From UBA12078 sp964556955 (GTDB lineage Bacteria; Patescibacteriota; Dojkabacteria; SC72): a DNA stretch of 9,529 nucleotides. The stretch covers positions 1 to 9,529 of the forward strand of contig CAZKXP010000027.1 in the NCBI GenBank assembly GCA_964556955.1. Reading direction: 5' to 3'. Under the pieces are notes generated by a model. It searched no databases, was not told the origin of the DNA, and worked only from the letters and a program-made list of their open reading frames with translations. The position numbers and the translations under genes were made by a program. Shown piece by piece: positions 1 to 6,066 of the stretch; the stretch's first letter is position 1, and each line of letters starts with the position of its first letter.

Positions 1-136
1 TGACAAACCTCATCAAGGTAATATTATAAAAAAAGAATTAGCTCAAAGAGACCTACTTGAAGAACAAGAACTTGCGGATGAATGGCTTAACAAGAAATGG
101 TCATTGGTTGCTTACTCCATTTACAATCTCTCTTAA
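1..136 (+). CDS. 3' end of an unrecognised protein (partial, start outside window)
   Basis: Reading from base 2, 44 codons are open and end in TAA at 134-136. The other two plus frames are closed early: frame 1 begins with TGA and frame 3 stops within the first 30 bases. The peptide is hydrophilic with an acidic helical stretch (ELAQRDLLEEQELADEW) followed by NKKWSLVAYSIYNLS. It looks like the C-terminal helix of a soluble protein. I do not recognise the family and the start lies to the left of the window. The composition resembles coding sequence, but the fragment is too short to be certain. Confidence 0.5.
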   Translation, partial: DKPHQGNIIKKELAQRDLLEEQELADEWLNKKWSLVAYSIYNLS

Positions 137-172
137 TTTCATGACATCCGATATTGTTGCCTTCTTCTCCTT

Positions 173-205
173 GCTTATACCAAGATAAAGCTTTTTTATT
201 TTTTT
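173..205 (+). terminator. Possible weak intrinsic terminator after the left partial gene
   Basis: GCTTAT (173-178) can pair with ATAAAGC (185-191), with one bulged A and a 6-nt loop. A long T-rich run (192-205, one interrupting A) follows directly. It lies 37 nt after the stop of the left partial gene and is oriented to end its transcript. The stem is short and A/U-rich, so this is only a candidate. Confidence 0.4.
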
Positions 206-240
206 ATACATATTCATTCTCAATATTATCCCTTATCTTC

Positions 241-259
241 TTTGCAATTTGTTTGCAAT
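241..259. repeat. Two TTTGCAAT direct repeats spaced 11 bp
   Basis: TTTGCAAT occurs at 241-248 and again at 252-259, so the repeats sit one helical turn apart. Each contains the self-complementary core TTGCAA. They lie about 75-95 bp upstream of the XRE regulator start, in a region with no convincing gene. They could be an operator for that regulator or another protein. In DNA this AT-rich they could also be chance. Confidence 0.3.
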
Positions 260-319
260 ATGGAATCCAATGTCTCCTAAACGACTTCTTGTTCTATTCT
301 CTATTCTTTTTAATGTAAC

Positions 320-325
320 TACAAT
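320..325 (+). promoter_or_regulatory. Candidate -10 box (TACAAT) for the XRE regulator gene
   Basis: TACAAT matches the -10 consensus at five of six positions. Its first base is 15 nt before the ATG at 335, the same spacing as the stronger TATAAT box before the next gene (860 to 875). No good -35 is seen 16-18 bp upstream, and there is no ribosome binding site before the ATG. Transcription would begin within a few bases of the start codon, giving a leaderless or nearly leaderless mRNA. Confidence 0.35.
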
Positions 326-334
326 TCTATATAT

Positions 335-853
335 ATGAACAATAATTATATCGGTGAAAATATTAAAATATACAGGGAGAGACAAAAGCTTACACAGCAA
401 CAGTTGGCGGACAAGATTGGAAAAACATGGGAGATGATTTCAAGATATGAAAGAGGTGTTAGTTCCCCACTCAATCAATTAGATTCATTGGCCAAAGCAT
501 TGAATACTACTCCATCTGATTTGTTAAATGATATTACAGAGAAGAGTATTAAGTTGAATTTTAACAGGGTCCCACTTTTTACTACCTATGCAAAAGATTT
601 TAGGAAGGAAGATACATATCTGTACTACAATACTCCTGATTGGATTTTGCGTTTAGATCCAGAGGTTTTCGCTGTAGATATGAAGATCATTGATGGTTCT
701 AATGGCATTGTATTTGTATCTACCAATTCAGAGATTAATATTAATGATATGGTGTTGATTAGAGAAGATAGTCTATTAAGAGTTATCTCTATAAAATCTT
801 TCAACAATTTAGATATTGTTGGAAAAGTATTAGCACAAGAGGTTAGATATTAA
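335..853 (+). CDS. XRE-family transcriptional regulator with a LexA/CI-like C-terminal domain
   Basis: This 172-residue protein is a DNA-binding regulator. Residues 7-64 form an HTH_3/Cro-CI domain: QQQLADKIGKTWEMISRYERG holds helices 2-3 and the recognition helix, followed by LAKALNTTPSDLL. Residues 79-170 resemble the S24 (LexA/CI C-terminal) fold: VPLF at the domain start, VFAVDMKI, NDMVLIRED-SLLRVISI, and a final IVGKVL. No cleavage Ala-Gly is evident, and arginine (R149) sits where the catalytic lysine is expected. S122 may or may not correspond to the catalytic serine. I infer a non-cleaving dimerisation or ligand domain. There is no Shine-Dalgarno site. A downstream gene begins 21 nt after the stop, and a palindrome in that gap is a plausible operator for this protein. 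The HTH call is secure; the S24 likeness is moderate. Confidence 0.85.
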   Translation: MNNNYIGENIKIYRERQKLTQQQLADKIGKTWEMISRYERGVSSPLNQLDSLAKALNTTPSDLLNDITEKSIKLNFNRVPLFTTYAKDFRKEDTYLYYNTPDWILRLDPEVFAVDMKIIDGSNGIVFVSTNSEININDMVLIREDSLLRVISIKSFNNLDIVGKVLAQEVRY

Positions 854-854
854 G

Positions 855-877
855 CATGGTATAATGGTTTTACCATG
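855..877. promoter_or_regulatory. Perfect 7-bp inverted repeat enclosing the promoter and start codon of the 875-1555 gene (candidate operator)
   Basis: CATGGTA (855-861) and TACCATG (871-877) are perfect inverted complements separated by 9 nt. The right arm ends exactly on the ATG of the 875 gene, and the left arm starts one base after the upstream stop codon. The half-sites are 16 bp centre to centre, close to one and a half helical turns, and the site overlaps the -10 box. This fits a repressor operator, most simply for the XRE protein encoded just upstream. In RNA read through from the upstream gene the same sequence could form a hairpin hiding the AUG. Confidence 0.55.
857..865 (+). promoter_or_regulatory. 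Extended -10 promoter TGGTATAAT for the 875-1555 gene
   Basis: TGGTATAAT matches the extended -10 consensus TGnTATAAT exactly, with the consensus hexamer at 860-865. No -35 is apparent 17 bp upstream, which is normal for extended -10 promoters. Initiation about 7 nt after the box would fall at 872-875, on or just before the ATG, so the mRNA would be leaderless. The box lies inside the inverted repeat at 855-877, so a bound regulator would block RNA polymerase. Confidence 0.6.
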
Positions 878-1555
878 ATAATCAATCCAACTGAAGAATC
901 CAATCGCGCAGAGGATATAACGTCTAGCCCTGATAGAAACTTCATGGAAGGATATTATGATGGAAAAAATCAAGAGGTTCACTATGATTCATTTATCTCG
1001 GATATTCAAGATATTGCTTCAGATAATAGTTATAGAATTTTGAATTATCTCTCAAATGATTTAACAAAGATATACCAAAATTCATCCGATAAAGAGCCTA
1101 CTAGAATATCGTATAAAGGTACTGATGATTCCAATGTTGAACTTATGCAAGAGAAACTTTTTACTCTTGGAGCAACAGATACTCCACTCGAGGATCAGAA
1201 TTTCTATATCGAACGATCATATACTATTTCTACATTTCGTATGCTATTCATGGCAGCAAATTTGATCAGAGAGATGAATAATACTCCCTTTAATAATGAG
1301 AACCAATTGATGGAGATTTTACTGGATCACCTTGAGAAACAAACAACTTCTAAGATTGAAGAGGATTTTAGGGAACCTGTATACAATAATCGAGGGATCC
1401 TTTTATGTAGGTTTAAAGATGCTGATATGAGAAGGGTTAGCGAATATATAAATCCGGAAGGGAAGGTAACAAAGATGGAAATGGCAACTGATATATTGCC
1501 TCGAGTTAAGAGAATTCTCGAAAATATTGCTAAGAGTCATTCGGCTTTTACATAA
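875..1555 (+). CDS. Unrecognised acidic soluble protein, downstream partner of the XRE regulator
   Basis: This 226-residue protein matches no family I recognise. No signal peptide or membrane segment is visible. The first 50 residues are acidic and probably loosely ordered (EESNRAEDITSSPD, EGYYDGKNQEVHYD). Residues 85-160 look helical (NVELMQEKLFTLGA, STFRMLFMAANLIREM, NQLMEILLDHLEKQ). Residues 168-180 (PVYNNRGILLCRF) suggest a beta element, followed by a basic C-terminal helix (DILPRVKRILENIAKS). The ATG at 875 is chosen because it ends the right arm of the palindrome and sits at leaderless distance from the TATAAT box. A later methionine (residue 24) is possible. The gene follows the regulator in the same direction, so regulator and target is the simplest relationship. 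A toxin, effector or phage-type accessory role is conceivable but unsupported. The stop codon overlaps the U-tract of the facing groEL terminator. Confidence 0.75.
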   Translation: MIINPTEESNRAEDITSSPDRNFMEGYYDGKNQEVHYDSFISDIQDIASDNSYRILNYLSNDLTKIYQNSSDKEPTRISYKGTDDSNVELMQEKLFTLGATDTPLEDQNFYIERSYTISTFRMLFMAANLIREMNNTPFNNENQLMEILLDHLEKQTTSKIEEDFREPVYNNRGILLCRFKDADMRRVSEYINPEGKVTKMEMATDILPRVKRILENIAKSHSAFT

Positions 1556-1584
1556 AAAAAGAGGAGGCTTTCACCTCCCCCTCC
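1554..1584 (-). terminator. Intrinsic terminator of groEL
   Basis: Read on the minus strand, GGAGG (1578-1574) pairs with CCTCC (1567-1563) around the 6-nt loop TGAAAG. The stem extends outward through G-U and G-C pairs, and seven U residues follow (1560-1554). It lies 26 nt beyond the groEL stop. The U-tract overlaps the TAA of the convergent gene (1553-1555), so one short element separates the two units. There is no T-run on the plus-strand side, so it should act in the groEL direction only. Confidence 0.85.
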
Positions 1585-1609
1585 ATAGTCTAATATCCTA
1601 ATCTGGATT

Positions 1610-3232
1610 TTACATCATCCCACCCATTCCCATATCAGGGGCCATAGGTGCTTTATCTTTTTCTTCTGGTAAATCAGCTACAACAGCTTCAGTTGTTATC
1701 AGCATAGTACCAACAGAAGCAGCATTTACTAAAGCCAATCTTGAAACCTTAACAGGATCAATAATACCAGCCTTAATCATATCAACATACTCTCCAGTCT
1801 TAGCATTAAAACCAGTAACATCATGACAATTAGCAGCAACTACAGCACCATCCTCTCCAGCATTCTCTGCAATCTGTTTCAATGGTTCACTTAGAACAGA
1901 TTTCAAAATCTCAATACCCATCTGTTCATCTACATCATCAAGCTTAACATCCTCCAGTACAGCCTTTGCATTATGGAATGCCAAACCTCCTCCAGCGACA
2001 ATACCCTCATCAATAGCAGCACGAGTAGCATTTATAGCATCCTCTACTCTCTGTTTCTTTTCTTTTGCTTCTACTTCAGAAGCTGCACCTACTTGAATAA
2101 CTGCAACCCCTCCATTGAGCTTTGCCAATCTCTCCTGCAATTTCTCTCTGTCATAGTCTGATGTTGTCTTCTGAATCTGTGCTTTGATCTCTTTGACTCG
2201 CTCCTTAACCTCATCAGCTAACCCTTTACCTTCTACTATGATTGTATTCTCTTTAGAAACTACAACTTTCTTTGCGGAACCCAAATCTGCAAGTTCAACA
2301 GCTTCCAAAGTATTACCTAACTCCTCAGATACAAACTTCGCACCTGTTAATACTGCAATATCTTTAAGCATCTCTTTCTTTCTATCACCAAACCCTGGAG
2401 CCTTAACCGCGACTACATCCAAAGTACCTCTAAGTTTGTTTACAACCAATGTAGCTAAAGCTTGATTCTCAATATCATCGGCAATTATTACCAATGGCCT
2501 ATCTGCAGCACTCAGTACCTTCTCTGCAATAGCTTGAATATCTTGGAGATTAGAAAGCTTCTTGTCTGTAACGAAAATGTATGGATTCTCCATAACTGCT
2601 TCAAGCGATTCTCTGTCCGTAACAAAATATGCACTTACATATCCATTATCAAATTCCATACCTTCTGTATATTCAACCTCATCTGCAAAACCCTTTGCTT
2701 CTTCAACTGTAATGACCCCATCCTTTCCTACCTTGTCGAATACACCACCAATCATATCTCCGAGTTCTTTATCATTATTCGCAGAGATTGTAGCAACCTG
2801 AGAAATTTCTTCTTTCTTAGAGATCTTCTTAGCAGATTTCTTAAGTTCTTTTTCAACCATCTCAACACCCTTGTCTATCCCCCTTTTGATTGCGATTGGA
2901 TTTGCACCCGCAGATACATTTCTAAAACCTGCATTAGCTATGGCTTGAGCTAGAACCGCGACAGTTGTCGTACCATCTCCGGCAAGGTCATTAACCTTGT
3001 TAGACGCCTCTTTAATCATCTCAACTCCGACATTTTTAAATGGATCTTTATCCTCGATCTCCTTTGCAACTGTTACACCATCCTTAGTTATTACTTGGGA
3101 TCCGAAGCTTTTAGCAATTGCAACATTTCTCCCCTTAGGACCTAATGTCGTTTTAACAACATTGGATATTGTATCGACACCTGCTTTGAGAGCTTTCCTT
3201 GCTTCTTCATTGTAAATTATTCCTTTTGACAT
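1610..3232 (-). CDS. groEL: Chaperonin GroEL (60 kDa, Hsp60)
   Basis: This is a complete 540-residue group I chaperonin, the usual length. It forms the double-ring ATP-driven folding chamber in the cytoplasm and works with GroES. Visible hallmarks are TLGPKGRNV (29-37), the ATP-site loop GDGTTT (85-90), the hydrolytic aspartate D398 in RVEDAINATRAA, AGGG (413-416), and the apical segment VKAPGFGDRKKEML (276-289). The C-terminal tail GMGGMM is a shortened form of the flexible Gly-Met tail inside the cavity. The start is fixed by homology (MSKGIIYNEEARKAL). There is no Shine-Dalgarno site in the 23 nt between groES and this ATG, so initiation may depend on coupling or an unstructured leader. 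It is transcribed with groES from the promoter at 3591-3618 and ended by the terminator at 1554-1584. Identity is certain. Confidence 0.99.
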   Translation of the reverse strand: MSKGIIYNEEARKALKAGVDTISNVVKTTLGPKGRNVAIAKSFGSQVITKDGVTVAKEIEDKDPFKNVGVEMIKEASNKVNDLAGDGTTTVAVLAQAIANAGFRNVSAGANPIAIKRGIDKGVEMVEKELKKSAKKISKKEEISQVATISANNDKELGDMIGGVFDKVGKDGVITVEEAKGFADEVEYTEGMEFDNGYVSAYFVTDRESLEAVMENPYIFVTDKKLSNLQDIQAIAEKVLSAADRPLVIIADDIENQALATLVVNKLRGTLDVVAVKAPGFGDRKKEMLKDIAVLTGAKFVSEELGNTLEAVELADLGSAKKVVVSKENTIIVEGKGLADEVKERVKEIKAQIQKTTSDYDREKLQERLAKLNGGVAVIQVGAASEVEAKEKKQRVEDAINATRAAIDEGIVAGGGLAFHNAKAVLEDVKLDDVDEQMGIEILKSVLSEPLKQIAENAGEDGAVVAANCHDVTGFNAKTGEYVDMIKAGIIDPVKVSRLALVNAASVGTMLITTEAVVADLPEEKDKAPMAPDMGMGGMM

Positions 3233-3255
3233 AGTAGTACTTGATTAGAATTTAG

Positions 3256-3555
3256 CTATTTAATAACTGCGAGGATATCCTCTGTATCTAAGAGAAGATA
3301 TTTTTTCCCTTCGATTTCTATCTCTTCAGGAGAATATTTTTTGAAATATATTCTGTCTCCCACCTTAACATCAAACTGAATATTTTTTCCATCGTCCCTA
3401 CCTACACCCAAAGTTAAAATTGTACCTGTTGCAGGTCGTTTATCATCACTTGCACTAGGGGGTAAAACTAAACCACCTTTAGTTGTTTGTTCTACTTCAT
3501 CAGGCTGTACTAGTACTCGTTTTCCGAGGGGCTGTATAGTTGTTTTTTCTGACAT
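3256..3555 (-). CDS. groES: Co-chaperonin GroES (10 kDa, Hsp10)
   Basis: This is a 99-residue complete co-chaperonin that caps the GroEL ring. It shows IQPLGKRVLVQPDE (7-20), the mobile loop around residues 20-34 with GGLVLP (27-32, the GroEL-contacting tripeptide being LVL), GTILTLG in the roof region (44-50), and the conserved VKVGDRIYFKKY (64-74) and YLLLDTEDILAVI ending. It is the first gene of the groES-groEL operon, with 23 nt to the GroEL start. The start is fixed by family length. The leader lacks a Shine-Dalgarno site. A CIRCE-like operator lies immediately upstream. Confidence 0.98.
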   Translation of the reverse strand: MSEKTTIQPLGKRVLVQPDEVEQTTKGGLVLPPSASDDKRPATGTILTLGVGRDDGKNIQFDVKVGDRIYFKKYSPEEIEIEGKKYLLLDTEDILAVIK

Positions 3556-3562
3556 AATATAC

Positions 3563-3589
3563 TTAGCAGATTAATTTAACGATTGCTAA
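3563..3589. promoter_or_regulatory. CIRCE-like HrcA operator upstream of groES
   Basis: On the minus strand the sequence reads TTAGCAATC, nine bases, then ATCTGCTAA. The CIRCE consensus is TTAGCACTC-N9-GAGTGCTAA. The left arm matches 8 of 9 positions and the right arm 6 of 9. The outer TTAGCA/TGCTAA arms are perfect and the total length of 27 nt is exact. It covers the predicted transcription start of groES, the usual place for HrcA repression. The inner bases of the right arm diverge, so this is a degenerate or lineage-specific version. HrcA itself is not in the window. Confidence 0.75.
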
Positions 3590-3590
3590 A

Positions 3591-3618
3591 ATTCTATCAC
3601 AGAGGATTACTTTGTCAA
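3591..3618 (-). promoter_or_regulatory. Promoter of the groES-groEL operon
   Basis: On the minus strand a consensus -35 TTGACA (3618-3613) is followed after 16 bp by TAGAAT (3596-3591, 5 of 6). A TG one base before the hexamer (TGATAGAAT) adds an extended -10. The predicted start is near 3584, inside the CIRCE-like element, leaving a leader of about 29 nt. The -35 begins 3 bases past the stop of the upstream gene (3621). No terminator separates the two, so read-through from murJ and its partner is possible. Confidence 0.8.
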
Positions 3619-3620
3619 GA

Positions 3621-4205
3621 CTAAATAGTCCCTTTTACTACGATTTCATCTTCTAAAAGCTCAATATTGGTTATGGTTCTTCCAAGGAAGTTGTTTTCAC
3701 TTACCAGCACCAATGCATCACTAATCCCCCTGTTAATCTCGCCTTTCAAACCATTAGCCATCTTGGTTGGTAGCAACTGATTCCCGAGGTATATATTTGA
3801 AACATACAGTTGAGCCGATTCGATACTATCTTTTGAGATATCCAAAACAAACCACGGCAATCGTATACCCTGTAGGTTTACTTTTGCGTATACTTTCCAC
3901 AATCCTTTACTTGTTGTAATACAAAGATTCTCTATCTCTCCCCCATTGATTATGTTGGTATTTCCTAAAAGAGTAATCACCTCCTCCGGATCAAGTCTCA
4001 CAAATGTAGTCTCTTCATCAGAAAGAACGAAATCTTTAAATTTGTCATCCAAAGATATTTCTTCTGTGATGTTTAATTTACAATACATTTGTGGAATTTC
4101 TTTGTAAAAGCTAGAATTCCAAGATATATATGAGACAACAGGGACAACAATAATTCCAATTGCTAAGACAAGAATTATCAGCAGAGCACTAAAGATTTTC
4201 TTCAT
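3621..4205 (-). CDS. Membrane-anchored hypothetical protein, YpmS/DUF2140-like, coupled to murJ
   Basis: This 194-residue protein has one N-terminal membrane segment (residues 4-27, SALLIILVLAIGIIVVPVV) after MKK and no lipobox. The remainder probably lies outside the membrane. The soluble part resembles YpmS/LmeA-type lipid-binding or envelope proteins: an early LDPEEVITLL helix (71-80), then alternating beta strands (GLWKVYAKVNLQGIRLPWFVLDI), a central helix (MANGLKGEINRGI), and a final strand IELLEDEIVVKGTI. That likeness is by pattern only and moderate at best. The ATG lies inside murJ, overlapping its end by 17 nt, which argues for co-transcription and translational coupling. By position it may work in peptidoglycan precursor export or envelope assembly; this is inference. 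No terminator follows before the groES promoter. Confidence 0.75.
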   Translation of the reverse strand: MKKIFSALLIILVLAIGIIVVPVVSYISWNSSFYKEIPQMYCKLNITEEISLDDKFKDFVLSDEETTFVRLDPEEVITLLGNTNIINGGEIENLCITTSKGLWKVYAKVNLQGIRLPWFVLDISKDSIESAQLYVSNIYLGNQLLPTKMANGLKGEINRGISDALVLVSENNFLGRTITNIELLEDEIVVKGTI

Positions 4206-5982
4206 CTGATCTAGGCTTAAATATTTTACACCACATTCTCTTTACCCATTTTTCGAATATATATACCTCTTCTATTTTAAATACTCTAGAGCCTACCCAA
4301 TATGACAAAGCACCATACGAAGCAGTTACTACAGTTAAAAGAATGATATACATTGTTCTTGAGGTATCAAGTTTAAAATCGAAAAGCTTAAAGAGTAAAT
4401 ACATCCCTATACCCATTAGAAGTGTATTGAACAGTTTTACAAGAAGTGGCTTTACTGTATTTTTGAAGGTAATCATCTTTGTCTTTGCATTAAGTAAAAC
4501 ATAAAGGATGAAAACTTCTACAACGTACGAGAAACCAAGGGCCAATGAAAGACCACCTACCGCAAGATCTGAATCTCCTCTATTTGTACACCATCTTGCA
4601 AAATCTCTGAAGAATGATTTTACAACCTCCCAGAAGCCATCTCCATTGGCAACAGAGAGTTGGGAAAGCATCTGCTCAAGGATTGGCCTCCAATCATAGT
4701 AATGACTAAAGAAGTTGGTTAAGAAATATGCAACTGCTATATTTACAAGAATACTGATCCCAATACCAATGAGTGGCAACCATGTCTCTTTCAGTGCATA
4801 GAACGCTCTGAGTATTATCTGATCCATTGTCTGTCCAAGTATCGAGAATGAAAGAAGAACCAAGCACCATGATGTAAGAATTGTAGCTCTCCAATCGAAT
4901 GCTCCAGATCCATACACCAAACGTACTATTGGCAATCTAAGCACTACGAAGATCGCAGTTATTGGCAAGACCAGATACAACGCAAACTGTATGGAAGAAT
5001 TAAATATTTTTGTAAATTTGTCCTTATACTTAGGTTCACTATATTGAGCCAAGTCTGGTAATGCTAACTGGGCGACAGCACTCCCTATGATATTAATTGG
5101 GAACTGATGTAAACTTAATGCATATCTGTAGGAGCTTAGAGCTCCAGATGCCAAGGAAAAACTGATTAACGTATTTACAACCGTATTTACCTGCTCCCCA
5201 ACAATGCTGATCGTCCTGGGTATCGCCAGCTTTATGGCTTTAATTACTTTACTATCTTTTAGAGCAGCAAAAAATGTTTTTGGGGAGATTGAGTATTTCT
5301 GTTGGTAGTCAGAGAAGAATTTCGGTAACTGGATAACTAGATGTAAAAGAGAACCTAATACTGCGGAGACTGCAATTCCTTCAACTCCCATCTTACCAAA
5401 TGCTACAAAAATAACTGGCCCAATTATGAGGGCCAGATTGTAAAACAGAGGTGCTAGAGATGTTACAAAGAATTGTTTTTTTACCTGCAAATAACCAGTT
5501 ACAATACTACTGAACCCAAGCAATATTGGAGAGATTAGGGTTATACGGGTTATTGAGACAAAGAGGTTGAAATCGTTCGCATCTATTCTGTCTGAGAAGT
5601 TTAATACCTGCTGTAACATCTCGGAGTTGATAATCGCGGATGTAATCTGTGGGGTAAATATGAAAAATATTCCTGCAAGTAAAATACAAAGAGCAGAAAG
5701 TAACAAGCTGAGGTGATTGAAGAAACTATCTAATCTGGCCTTACCTTCTTTGTAGAAAACTTCTGAAAAGATTGGAATAATAGCCGCGTTCAAGGACCCT
5801 GCTACAATTATTGTAAAAAGCATATCTGGGATGGTAAATGCAGCCCAAAAGATATCTAATTCATGTGAGGCACCAAATAGTTGAGCAATTGTTCTGAGTT
5901 TTATAAATCCCAATATTTTTGTAACGAAAAGGATAATCATTACAATAAATATTCCGTTTCTATTTAAACCTAGCTTCTTCAT
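4189..5982 (-). CDS. murJ: MurJ/MviN-family lipid II flippase
   Basis: This 597-residue membrane protein belongs to the MurJ branch of the MOP exporter superfamily, which flips lipid II across the membrane for peptidoglycan synthesis. About 14 hydrophobic segments can be placed, near residues 10-28, 46-70, 90-110, 143-165, 172-193, 203-220, 256-280, 294-312, 332-356, 369-390, 402-424, 478-497, 514-534 and 543-564. Family signatures include KILGFIKLRTIAQLFGA (22-38), FTIPDMLFTIIVAGSLNAAIIP (49-70) and the late VYGSGAF (356-362). Compared with E. coli MurJ, arginines 18, 24, 52 and 270 are replaced (K22, K28, F55, S290 by my alignment), while the D39 equivalent is kept (D43). About 50 extra hydrophilic residues (425-475) separate segments 11 and 12. 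It overlaps the next gene by 17 nt. No Shine-Dalgarno site is present. Family membership is firm; flipping of lipid II in this organism is inferred. Confidence 0.93.
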   Translation of the reverse strand: MKKLGLNRNGIFIVMIILFVTKILGFIKLRTIAQLFGASHELDIFWAAFTIPDMLFTIIVAGSLNAAIIPIFSEVFYKEGKARLDSFFNHLSLLLSALCILLAGIFFIFTPQITSAIINSEMLQQVLNFSDRIDANDFNLFVSITRITLISPILLGFSSIVTGYLQVKKQFFVTSLAPLFYNLALIIGPVIFVAFGKMGVEGIAVSAVLGSLLHLVIQLPKFFSDYQQKYSISPKTFFAALKDSKVIKAIKLAIPRTISIVGEQVNTVVNTLISFSLASGALSSYRYALSLHQFPINIIGSAVAQLALPDLAQYSEPKYKDKFTKIFNSSIQFALYLVLPITAIFVVLRLPIVRLVYGSGAFDWRATILTSWCLVLLSFSILGQTMDQIILRAFYALKETWLPLIGIGISILVNIAVAYFLTNFFSHYYDWRPILEQMLSQLSVANGDGFWEVVKSFFRDFARWCTNRGDSDLAVGGLSLALGFSYVVEVFILYVLLNAKTKMITFKNTVKPLLVKLFNTLLMGIGMYLLFKLFDFKLDTSRTMYIILLTVVTASYGALSYWVGSRVFKIEEVYIFEKWVKRMWCKIFKPRSDEENL

Positions 5983-6011
5983 ATTTTAAGCGTGGAGTTT
6001 ATGCGACTAAT

Positions 6012-6040
6012 ATCATAATTTAAACTCTAATATTTATCAA
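6012..6040 (-). promoter_or_regulatory. Promoter of murJ and its downstream partner
   Basis: On the minus strand TTGATA (6040-6035, 5 of 6) is followed after exactly 17 bp by TATGAT (6017-6012, 5 of 6). Initiation is expected near 6005, about 23 nt before the ATG. The leader has no Shine-Dalgarno site. It lies in the 96-bp divergent gap shared with comF. Confidence 0.65.
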
Positions 6041-6066
6041 TTCATCTTTTTGTAATTTTTGATCTG

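Noticed and set aside
1556..1609. Bidirectional terminator serving also the 875-1555 gene
   Set aside because: The hairpin has a T-run only on the minus-strand exit side. On the plus side CCTCC is followed by CCCTCCATAG with no T-tract.
2462..2953. 163-codon plus-strand open frame
   Set aside because: It is antisense to groEL, an unquestionable gene, and translates to a Cys/Phe/Asn-rich sequence typical of a shadow frame. Other plus-strand frames over groEL (for example 1973-2161, 2184-2465, 2562-2801, 2997-3215) are rejected for the same reason.
4706..4894. Short minus-strand open frame within murJ (and a similar one at 5507-5689)
   Set aside because: They are alternate frames of murJ, overlap conserved membrane segments and have no start signals or domain character.
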